Assembly: GCA_947503005.1 (NCBI GenBank) | Contig: CANNCA010000001.1 | Coordinates: 124,001-188,000, forward strand | Reading direction: 5' to 3' | Source of the DNA: an uncultured Flavobacteriaceae bacterium | Lineage (GTDB): Bacteria; Bacteroidota; Bacteroidia; Flavobacteriales; Flavobacteriaceae | DNA length: 64,000 bases | Shown here: positions 55,197 to 62,644 of the stretch, one piece after another | Position numbering within the stretch: the first letter of the stretch is position 1 | Layout: each line of letters begins with the position of its first letter | Program-made: the position numbers and the translations under genes | Notes under the pieces: model-generated | The model's input: only the letters and a program-made list of their open reading frames with translations | The model's database searches: none | What the model was told of the DNA's origin: nothing

Positions 55197-57296
55197 CTAC
55201 TTCGTTATTTTATCAGCGTTTTCCAAGTAAATGGCATTTTCCAATTCCTTGGCTAGTTTTTCAAAGAATAATTGTTCAGCTCTGAATTGCCAATCAAAAT
55301 TTACCGATTGATTAGCCATATGGTGATGGTGGTCTTGATCTAACACGTAATTGTTCGGTTTTTTAAGAATTCTAATTTTAGCATAAACTGACTCAAGATT
55401 ATCTCGAATAGTTTTGAACTCATTTTGTAGGCTTCTGAGTCGCTTTATGGATTCCAGTTTTTCCGTTGGGGTTTTTGAATTATCATAAGTTTTCAAAGCC
55501 AGCAGTATTTTTGGAGTGAACCCTGCCACATTATTGACCTGTTCATACACCTCAAGCGAATAGTGATTTCGAGCTGTTTTTGATTTCATGCTAGTGATTT
55601 TTTCGGCAATACTATCCGTACTTCTGGCAAATTGCTCGGCTTTTGAGAGCCGTTCCTTGTATTTTTCGGTCCATTCACCCATATTGTTAGGGTCGGGAAG
55701 GTCAATTACACCCTTCTCCGTAGCGTTTTCCATCGTCGCTAGATAATTTCTATGGTCTCCTTGTAATAGTGCATTTTTCCAAAAAGCCACAGGTTTTTCC
55801 AATTCATCTATAAAGGCAAAGGAAGAATCAGCCAGCATATTTGAAAACTCACGTTGGCGATAGGCCGATTTTATTTCAGCTTTACTCCGTTTATCTCCGG
55901 ACCAGGTATATTCGGAAAAAGCAACGATTCCTCTTGTATACAATTCAAAATGCGGTGAATCATCATCCCATAATGTCAATAATAGCCCATTTGTACCACT
56001 TTCTATTGAGTTGACCGCAAAGGTTTTGATTGCCTCCATATTGCTTTCTTCTTGAGGCATGAGGGTCCAACGGGTTTGACCAGCGGTTGCCCCCATAACG
56101 GCCAAACCGTTACTTTCAAACCATTCCATGGCTTTGGTGTTTCCAATGGCTTCAGGCGAACTATAGTTCCAACGCATATAAATACAGTTCTTTGGAAATC
56201 TATCCAAGAAAGCAAGGAGCTTATGTTCATTTTGTTTCCAAATACTATCAACCTCTTTTTGGGTGAGTTCGGGTTGAAACATAGGACGATACACATCGGC
56301 TTGTTTTAGGGGCATATCGTCCCAGAAAATAGGAACACGATGATGCTTTTCAGCAAATTCACTGACCTTGCCTAGCCAGATGAGTTGCAGTTCTAATGCC
56401 GACATGCCACTATCTCTTCCTGTGGTGTGTACTTCATCTCCCCCCACATGTAAGTATTTTCCATTTGGAGTTGCTTCTATGGCGTCTAGATAAAGATCAA
56501 ATTGTACTTCATACGTTTTCGGGTCCAATGGATTAAAGGCCCAATCACTTTCCGGATTATCGCGGAGCGACTGATATTCTGGATGTTTTAAAATGAAAGA
56601 GGCATGCCCCAAACCTTGAATCAATGGACTAAAATCAATAAAACGGGCTTCCGCGTACTCACTAATCTTTTTCCATTCTGCTATGGACAATGCATCGGCC
56701 GAAGCAACTTTTGGTTGGCGTTCATATTTCAGTTTGTCTTCCATTTCGGCGATGATGCCGTTAATTTTGTAGCGCGCTAGCTTGTCGATCAGTTTGTAAT
56801 AGTAATCGATTTTTTCCAAATGGTGTTTTACATCTAAATGTATGGCGCGATACCCTAATTCAGGAAAATCTTCAATACTGGTCAACGGAAGGTTTACGTT
56901 TTGTTCACAAACATCCTCCAGAAGCTGAGATAAGCTCATCAACCCATAAAATAAACCTTTCTCGTCTTTTCCGGTAATTGCTATTTTTTCTTCGGAGATG
57001 TTCAGTTGGTAGCCTTCGGGCTTTAAAACCATGGTCGTATCAATATCAAGAATGAGATCAGCTTTTGAAATTTCATCTGTTTCGCTTAGGGATTTTAATT
57101 GTTGGTCAAAAACAGGAAGCCAATCTTTTGTGTTATTATAATAGCTTTCTACATTCGAACAATTTAAATTGCTAGTGCCCGTAATTTCAAATTGCTGAGG
57201 TTGCGGAAGCAATATAAAATCACCTATATTCTTAGGTTTTTCTCCACAGGAAAATATAAGATTTATTAAAATGGACAAAAGGATGAAGTTTTTCAT
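55197..57296 (-). CDS. GH20-family beta-N-acetylhexosaminidase-like lipoprotein
   Basis: The 699-residue protein has a lipoprotein signal ending IFSC (Cys17). A GH20b-like N-terminal domain (about 30-145) is followed by a (beta/alpha)8 catalytic domain opening with LGYRAIHLDVKHH. The catalytic Asp-Glu pair is Asp287-Glu288 in HVGGDEVH, and the protein ends with a long helical region (about 500-699). GH20 enzymes remove terminal beta-GlcNAc/GalNAc residues by substrate-assisted catalysis. It is probably surface or periplasmic. Its start is only 37 bp from the divergent DUF1080 gene. Confidence 0.9.
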   Translation of the reverse strand: MKNFILLSILINLIFSCGEKPKNIGDFILLPQPQQFEITGTSNLNCSNVESYYNNTKDWLPVFDQQLKSLSETDEISKADLILDIDTTMVLKPEGYQLNISEEKIAITGKDEKGLFYGLMSLSQLLEDVCEQNVNLPLTSIEDFPELGYRAIHLDVKHHLEKIDYYYKLIDKLARYKINGIIAEMEDKLKYERQPKVASADALSIAEWKKISEYAEARFIDFSPLIQGLGHASFILKHPEYQSLRDNPESDWAFNPLDPKTYEVQFDLYLDAIEATPNGKYLHVGGDEVHTTGRDSGMSALELQLIWLGKVSEFAEKHHRVPIFWDDMPLKQADVYRPMFQPELTQKEVDSIWKQNEHKLLAFLDRFPKNCIYMRWNYSSPEAIGNTKAMEWFESNGLAVMGATAGQTRWTLMPQEESNMEAIKTFAVNSIESGTNGLLLTLWDDDSPHFELYTRGIVAFSEYTWSGDKRSKAEIKSAYRQREFSNMLADSSFAFIDELEKPVAFWKNALLQGDHRNYLATMENATEKGVIDLPDPNNMGEWTEKYKERLSKAEQFARSTDSIAEKITSMKSKTARNHYSLEVYEQVNNVAGFTPKILLALKTYDNSKTPTEKLESIKRLRSLQNEFKTIRDNLESVYAKIRILKKPNNYVLDQDHHHHMANQSVNFDWQFRAEQLFFEKLAKELENAIYLENADKITK

Positions 57297-57333
57297 AGTA
57301 TATTACGTCTAACAATCAATTCATTAGAAAGAT

Positions 57334-58212
57334 ATGAATCTATTTTCTACGACAAATGGAATTTCTAAAATTTCATTAGTAACCCTATTTATTTGTGGTT
57401 TCGGTTTTTTGGCCAATGCCCAAGAGGAAGATTGGCGAACCATGTTCTATGGTAAAGATTTGAGCGGGTGGACCACCAAGATCCATCACTATGAAGTTGG
57501 AGACAATCATGGCGATACTTTTCGAGTAGAGGATGAAATCATAAAAGTCAGATATGATAAGTACGAAGGGGATTTTAACGATCGTTTTGGGCATCTGTAC
57601 TTTGACGAGCCGTATTCTTACTTCCACCTCTCGATGGAATATCGTTTTGTCGGCGAGCCTCACCCCGGCGCCCCTGTTTTCATAGTTCAGAACAGTGGTG
57701 TAATGTTCCACTCCCAAGACCCAAGAACAATGTTAAAAGAGCAGAACTGGCCCATTTCGGTTGAAATGCAGTTTTTAGGTGGCTTGGAAAAGGGAAAGGA
57801 ACGCCCTACTGGCAATATGTGTTCGCCCGGCACCGATGTTGAATATGAAGGCAAAATCGACCCGAGACATTGTATCAGTTCTTCCTCCAAAACCTATTTT
57901 GGTGACCAATGGGTCAAGGCTGAATTGATTGTTCGAGGAGATTCTTTGGTAACCCATATCATTAATGGAGAGACCGTTTTGGAATATACCAAACCTCGAG
58001 TTGGGGGAGAGGTAGTTAGTGGACACGACCCAAAGATGAAACCTGATGGAGAATTATTAAAAGAAGGTTTCATTGCCTTACAAAGCGAGGGCCAACCGAT
58101 TGACTTCCGAAATATCAAGATCAAGAACCTTAAGGGCTGTATGAATCCCAAAGCCAAGAATTATAAGGACTACTTCGTGAAGTCGGATGGTGATACTTGT
58201 GTTTATGAATGA
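57334..58212 (+). CDS. Secreted DUF1080 (3-keto-disaccharide hydrolase-type) protein
   Basis: The 292-residue protein has a signal peptide ending LANAQ and one DUF1080 beta-sandwich domain (about 30-265), beginning MFYGKDLSGWTTK and ending GFIALQSEGQPIDFRNIKIK, both characteristic. The Pfam family is now named 3-keto-disaccharide hydrolase; members cleave glycosides whose C3 has been oxidised. The last 25 residues (GCMNPKAKNYKDY..., ending DTCVYE) form a separate Cys-flanked tail resembling the 'GCxDPxAxNY...GxC' motifs found in secreted flavobacterial proteins. It is divergent from the GH20 gene by 37 bp and converges with the SDR gene. Confidence 0.9.
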   Translation: MNLFSTTNGISKISLVTLFICGFGFLANAQEEDWRTMFYGKDLSGWTTKIHHYEVGDNHGDTFRVEDEIIKVRYDKYEGDFNDRFGHLYFDEPYSYFHLSMEYRFVGEPHPGAPVFIVQNSGVMFHSQDPRTMLKEQNWPISVEMQFLGGLEKGKERPTGNMCSPGTDVEYEGKIDPRHCISSSSKTYFGDQWVKAELIVRGDSLVTHIINGETVLEYTKPRVGGEVVSGHDPKMKPDGELLKEGFIALQSEGQPIDFRNIKIKNLKGCMNPKAKNYKDYFVKSDGDTCVYE

Positions 58213-58265
58213 GTAGTGCTAGACCTTAGTCCCTTTTGCGTTTAAACCTTCAAACTAGCAAAGAT

Positions 58266-59048
58266 TCAAACCAAATCCTCAGGATATTTTCCGCCAACCG
58301 TCCACCCACCATCTACCGGTATGGTTTGACCGTTGATATGGGTAGCTTCTTCTGATAATAGAAAAAGAACCGTTTTGGCAACATCTTCAGGCATGCCCAC
58401 GCGTTCGTTGGGGTTTAGTTTGCTCCAAATACCCTCGTAATCGGGTTGCTCCTTTGCAGTACGTTCGGTTAGTGTGGCACCTGGCGCAACTGTATTTGCG
58501 GTAATTTGATGTTTGCCCAGAACATAGGCTAGATTTTTAGCCATCATTCGTAAGGCGGCTTTGGTCATGCCATAGGCAGTTAAGTGTTGGTATGCTTGAA
58601 TGCCAACTTGTGAAGACATAAATACCATGCTGCCTCGATCTCCTTGTTTAATTATTTCCTTAGCGGCCCTTTGTGCTAGGAAAAAGGCTCCTTTGAGGTT
58701 GAGCTCGATTACTTTTTGAAAAGAATCAGGGGTGAACTCTAGAAAATCTCCGAAAAGTGTAATTCCGGCATTTGGCACGATAAAGTTCAGCTTTCCGAAA
58801 TTATGCAGGGAAAAGTCCACTAAAGCATTGATGACAGCAACATCACTTACATCCCCAGCAAAGAATGAACAGCTGTTAGGGTATTCATCGTTGATTTTTT
58901 GCGCAGCAGACGCAGCTTTTTTGCTATCAATGTCATTCAACACTACTTTCGCCCCAGCTTTTGCCAAAATTTCGGCAATGGCATATCCGATGCCTTCACC
59001 GGCACCGGTAACTATTGCCACTTTATCTGTTATTCCGGAGTATTTCAT
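58266..59048 (-). CDS. Short-chain dehydrogenase/reductase
   Basis: The 260-residue classical SDR has the cofactor loop TGAGEGIG at 14-21, an NAG motif in VPNAGIT, catalytic Ser in FMSSQVG, Tyr159 and Lys163 in YGMTK, and the usual VDGGWTVGG ending. It oxidises a sugar or alcohol with NAD(P)+. Its start overlaps the stop codon of the lactonase gene by 4 bp (ATGA), so the two proteins are made together. Sugar dehydrogenase plus SMP-30 lactonase gives the first two steps of a non-phosphorylative oxidative pathway (aldose to lactone to aldonate). Confidence 0.92.
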   Translation of the reverse strand: MKYSGITDKVAIVTGAGEGIGYAIAEILAKAGAKVVLNDIDSKKAASAAQKINDEYPNSCSFFAGDVSDVAVINALVDFSLHNFGKLNFIVPNAGITLFGDFLEFTPDSFQKVIELNLKGAFFLAQRAAKEIIKQGDRGSMVFMSSQVGIQAYQHLTAYGMTKAALRMMAKNLAYVLGKHQITANTVAPGATLTERTAKEQPDYEGIWSKLNPNERVGMPEDVAKTVLFLLSEEATHINGQTIPVDGGWTVGGKYPEDLV

Positions 59049-59941
59049 TGGTTGTCGTTAAAATATTCGATGGGCGTCCCTTTTATATCACATTCATGGA
59101 CAAACAATCCGCCACTAAAAGGAAAATCATGGAGTGTTTTTTCATCTAGTCCGCTTCTTGCGGTAGTAATAAACAAGGTTTGTAAATCTTTTCCACCAAA
59201 ACAGCAAGAAGTAACATGGGGCGCCGGAACTTCTATTTTTGCTATTTCCTTCCCCGTTTTAGGATTCCATCTTCTTACACAATGACCGCCCCAATGGGCT
59301 ACCCAGAGCATTTCTTCAGAATCGATACACATTCCGTCGGGACTTCCAAAGGAAGCGGGAACTCTTATTGCAGTTTTTCCGTTTGAAATAGATCCATTAC
59401 TTAAATTAAAGGTAAAAGCTCGAATTTCAAAGGTGGGACTGTCTATATAATAAAACGTTTTTTTGTCCGATGTCCATGCCATTCCGTTTGAGACCGAGGT
59501 GTTCGGTAGTACTAATTCGGACTGTAGCGCTGGTGCTACCCTAAAAAAGTTGCCAGCTTGTGGAGCACATGTTTTATCCATGGTACCAACCCAAAAAGCA
59601 CCATCAGGACCGACTTTACCATCATTAAAACGTAAATCAGAATCGGAGTTTTCCAAAACCCCAAGCTTAATCAATTCTTCTGTTTCCAAATCAAATGAAG
59701 TCAGACCTTTTTCCATGGCCAAAAGCAAAATTCCTTCTTGGGCGGGTACGGCTGCACCTATCATTTCATCAAAATACCATTTTCTATTTTCGCCTGATAG
59801 AGGATTGTGTTGGTGCAACTTATAGCCTTCGATATCGACCCAAAACAAGCATTGTTTCCTATAATCCCAAACTGGACCTTCGCCAAGAACTGCTTTTGCA
59901 TCGAATAATAAATTAGCATTTCTCCCCATAAATTTAGACAT
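59045..59941 (-). CDS. SMP-30/gluconolactonase-family lactonase
   Basis: The 298-residue protein is a six-bladed propeller of the SMP-30/regucalcin family. The metal-ligand Glu21 is in LGEGPVWD, and DLRFNDGKVGPDGAFWVGTMD, SNGMAWTSDKKTFYYIDS and 'GSPDGMCID' supply the other conserved Asn/Asp ligands. It has no signal peptide. Such enzymes hydrolyse sugar lactones to aldonates. It is the first gene of a two-gene unit with the SDR, 35 bp from the divergent DinB gene. A start at Met5 is possible. Confidence 0.92.
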   Translation of the reverse strand: MSKFMGRNANLLFDAKAVLGEGPVWDYRKQCLFWVDIEGYKLHQHNPLSGENRKWYFDEMIGAAVPAQEGILLLAMEKGLTSFDLETEELIKLGVLENSDSDLRFNDGKVGPDGAFWVGTMDKTCAPQAGNFFRVAPALQSELVLPNTSVSNGMAWTSDKKTFYYIDSPTFEIRAFTFNLSNGSISNGKTAIRVPASFGSPDGMCIDSEEMLWVAHWGGHCVRRWNPKTGKEIAKIEVPAPHVTSCCFGGKDLQTLFITTARSGLDEKTLHDFPFSGGLFVHECDIKGTPIEYFNDNQ

Positions 59942-59976
59942 TCAAGCATATAAAAACAGCACTTAAATATAAGATT

Positions 59977-60513
59977 ATGAAACAGGTTTTGACAATTTTA
60001 GGCATGTTTTGTTTCGTTCAGTTTAGCATATCGCAGAGCGATACTGTTCCAAAAACAGAATTTACCAGAATGTATCTTCCGGTTTGGGAGGAAGCAGTTC
60101 GGCATTGTTTAGAAGTAGCTAAGGCTATGCCAGAAGACCTATATTCATATCAGCCCACCGAAGTCAGTAAGACCTTCGCTGAACAAATGGTGCATATTGC
60201 CGCTTCTACGAAACTATTGACGCAGCGTTATGTTGAAGGAATGGAAGTCAAACCAAGCACACCTAACGCCTCTGAAATGAACAAAGCGGCCATTTTAGAA
60301 TTATTGGAAAGCAGCTTTAGCTATACGAAAAGAGTTGTGCAAACAGTTGATCAAAAACAGCTGGATGAGACCTGCAAAATGTACCATAGCGGAAATGTGG
60401 TCAGCCGGGCATTTGCACTTTTTTATGTACAGGATCATATGGCAAATCACAGAGCAAAATCGAACCTGTATTTACGAATAAACGGGATTGAACCTCCAGA
60501 ATATACATGGTAA
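59977..60513 (+). CDS. Exported DinB-family protein
   Basis: The 178-residue protein has a signal peptide (about 1-19, ending SISQ) and a DinB-like four-helix bundle. Candidate metal ligands are His in QMVHIAAS and the His pair in DHMANHRAKS near the C-terminus, the H...HxxxH spacing usual for this fold. Cytoplasmic members include bacillithiol- and mycothiol-dependent transferases; exported versions have no known function. It is divergent from the lactonase/SDR pair and ends 1 bp from the convergent S41 protease gene. Confidence 0.87.
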   Translation: MKQVLTILGMFCFVQFSISQSDTVPKTEFTRMYLPVWEEAVRHCLEVAKAMPEDLYSYQPTEVSKTFAEQMVHIAASTKLLTQRYVEGMEVKPSTPNASEMNKAAILELLESSFSYTKRVVQTVDQKQLDETCKMYHSGNVVSRAFALFYVQDHMANHRAKSNLYLRINGIEPPEYTW

Positions 60514-60514
60514 A

Positions 60515-62143
60515 CTACTGTAAGATGTCTTGGTATTTTACAGTATTCCCTAAAAGCTCGGTCGCGGCTAAAATGGCATCATCATTTGTGAGATAGTAGT
60601 TATAAAGCCCATCTCTATAGAAATAACGCTTTACGATTTCATCTTCCAATTTGTTTTGAATCTCTTTCTGATGAGTTTCCAGAGCCGTTGTTTTACTGTC
60701 TTCAATATCCGCCAATAAAGTTTTGAAATCCATCTCAATGGCCTCATTAAAAATCACTTCTTCGCGATTAGTCATGGCCTCCTTCAAGATCTTTTCTGTC
60801 TTAGTTTCAAAAGTGAAATCACTTATAGAAACGAAGGCTTTGAATTTTTGAAAATCACCGTCAGTAAAGTTAAACGAACTTAAATTTTCCAATTTGTTCT
60901 TGTAGTAGTAATCCGTTGCATAATCGAAGATGACATTGTTGTTCAGCAGGGCAGTAGTCAAAGGGTTCGCCTTTACAGCAGTGATTTCAATATCTGGTAA
61001 AACGCCGCCACCGTCTTGTACTTTTCTTCCATTTCGGGTTTTGAATTCGTTGAAATCAGTATTTCGAACCGCATTGTTGTTTTCATCACGGTTCCAATAG
61101 TCCAAAGATTGAATACATCTTCCCGAGGGGGTGAAGTATCTCGATATGGTAACTTTTAATTGCGTGCCATAGGTCAATTTCATAGGGCGTTGCACAAGTC
61201 CCTTGCCAAAACTTCGCGCACCCATCACAACGGCACGATCTAGGTCTTGCAAACTGCCCGAAACGATTTCACTTGCCGAGGCACTACTGCCATTGACGAG
61301 AACCACTAAAGGAATATCCGTATCTACAGCTTTGTTTTTCGTTTTGTATTCGCGATTGAATTTCTTCACTTTAGATTTGGTAGTAACAATCAACTCTCCC
61401 TTAGGAACGAATAAGTTGGTCACATTTATCGCTTCGGAAAGTAAACCGCCGGGGTTACCTCTTAAATCTAGAATGATTTTTTCGGCGCCTTTTCCCTTTA
61501 AATCAATTAAGGCATCTTTGGTTTGACCCGATGCTTTTTCGTTGAATTTAGCCAAAACAATATAGCCTGTTTTGTCATCGACCATATTGTAAAAAGGCAC
61601 CGCATCAACTTCTACCGCAGCCCTGGTAATCGTAGTGGTCTTGGTTTCTCCTTGACGTTTATATGTAACAGCTACGGAGGTGTTATTAGCACCTTTGAGC
61701 AATTCGCTAGCATTATCATCGAAGTCTGAAACGCTGATATCGCCTATTTTTATGATTTCATCCCCTGCTTTTAAACCGGCCTTATCCGCAGGATAGTCCT
61801 TGTAAGGTTCGATAATCAATAGTCTATCCTTGTATGAGCGTACGGTAGCGCCAATTCCTGAATACTCCCCAGCGTTATTGATGCGGTATTCCTCAACGTC
61901 TTGTTCGTTCAAGAATTTAGTGTAAGGATCTAAATCGTCAAGCATGTTCTTGATGGCGGTATCCATTAATTCCGCAGGATTTGTCTCATCTACATAGTTC
62001 ATATTCAACTCCTTGAATAAGGTGGTGAAGATTTCTATTTGTTTTGCTATTTCGAAGAAATCACTCTTAAAACTGCTTCCGACGATCAAGAACATTACGG
62101 CAATTACCGGAATCAAAACTCGTTTTTTCAAAATGCTATTCAT
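60515..62143 (-). CDS. S41 carboxy-terminal processing peptidase with PDZ domain
   Basis: The 542-residue protein has an N-terminal membrane anchor or signal (about 5-25), a PDZ domain (about 85-180, starting GEYSGIGATV), and a C-terminal-processing protease domain. The catalytic Ser is in the GSSASASE segment around residues 287-292, and the catalytic Lys is in SFGKGLVQ about 25 residues later. CtpA-like enzymes degrade or trim envelope proteins from the C-terminus. Its start overlaps the end of rnpA by 8 bp, so the two are coupled. Confidence 0.94.
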   Translation of the reverse strand: MNSILKKRVLIPVIAVMFLIVGSSFKSDFFEIAKQIEIFTTLFKELNMNYVDETNPAELMDTAIKNMLDDLDPYTKFLNEQDVEEYRINNAGEYSGIGATVRSYKDRLLIIEPYKDYPADKAGLKAGDEIIKIGDISVSDFDDNASELLKGANNTSVAVTYKRQGETKTTTITRAAVEVDAVPFYNMVDDKTGYIVLAKFNEKASGQTKDALIDLKGKGAEKIILDLRGNPGGLLSEAINVTNLFVPKGELIVTTKSKVKKFNREYKTKNKAVDTDIPLVVLVNGSSASASEIVSGSLQDLDRAVVMGARSFGKGLVQRPMKLTYGTQLKVTISRYFTPSGRCIQSLDYWNRDENNNAVRNTDFNEFKTRNGRKVQDGGGVLPDIEITAVKANPLTTALLNNNVIFDYATDYYYKNKLENLSSFNFTDGDFQKFKAFVSISDFTFETKTEKILKEAMTNREEVIFNEAIEMDFKTLLADIEDSKTTALETHQKEIQNKLEDEIVKRYFYRDGLYNYYLTNDDAILAATELLGNTVKYQDILQ

Positions 62144-62513
62144 AATTGATTTTTTTATTGAATTTATCCAACACCGATTTCATTTGAAGGCTAACCTGAT
62201 CAAAGGTTGGTATTTCCTTCCCAAGATATAAAAACAGGAACGCAAAAGTTCCCTCACTATTGTTAAAAACCAGGGCTTTGTTCAAACGATAGCTCTCACG
62301 CAACAAACGTTTGATGCGGTTTCGTTTTACGGCACTTTTAAAGTTTTTTTTTGGTACGGATACCCCTGCTTGAACAATAACATCGAAAGGAAGTTCCGTT
62401 TTTAAATAGATAAGCTTTATCGGATAACTTGAAACACTCTTGCCTTCTAAAAAAAGCTGTTCGATTAGCTTTTTGCTCTTTAATTTTTCTTTTTTTGGGA
62501 AGGTTGACCGCAT
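62136..62513 (-). CDS. rnpA: Ribonuclease P protein component
   Basis: RnpA binds the RNase P RNA and helps it cut the 5' leader from pre-tRNA. The 125-residue basic protein begins MRSTFPKKEKLKSK and contains the RNR signature KRNRIKRLLRE near the middle, with the preceding AGVSVPKKNFKSAV, as in other family members. No rpmH lies upstream, unlike the arrangement in many bacteria. It is followed by the S41 protease gene with an 8-bp overlap. Confidence 0.95.
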   Translation of the reverse strand: MRSTFPKKEKLKSKKLIEQLFLEGKSVSSYPIKLIYLKTELPFDVIVQAGVSVPKKNFKSAVKRNRIKRLLRESYRLNKALVFNNSEGTFAFLFLYLGKEIPTFDQVSLQMKSVLDKFNKKINYE

Positions 62514-62552
62514 AACAGGGCAAAATTACATATAAACCGACAGTTTCACTTC

Positions 62553-62566
62553 ATGACATTTGTCAT
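62553..62566. promoter_or_regulatory. Candidate operator palindrome
   Basis: ATGACA-TT-TGTCAT is a 6-bp perfect inverted repeat with a 2-bp spacer in the 131-bp divergent region between rnpA and the GCS2-family gene. Its position suits a regulator site; the regulator is unknown. Confidence 0.45.
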
Positions 62567-62644
62567 AGTTCTTGCGACCTGGTGCGTTTAATTTAGAGGA
62601 ATTCCCCCTTGCCGTCAGGTAAGGACTCTGTAAAATGACTCATT

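Noticed and set aside
40938-59941. Calling the island a polysaccharide utilisation locus
   Set aside because: No SusC/SusD pair, no hybrid two-component or ECF sigma/anti-sigma regulator and only one recognised glycoside hydrolase are present.
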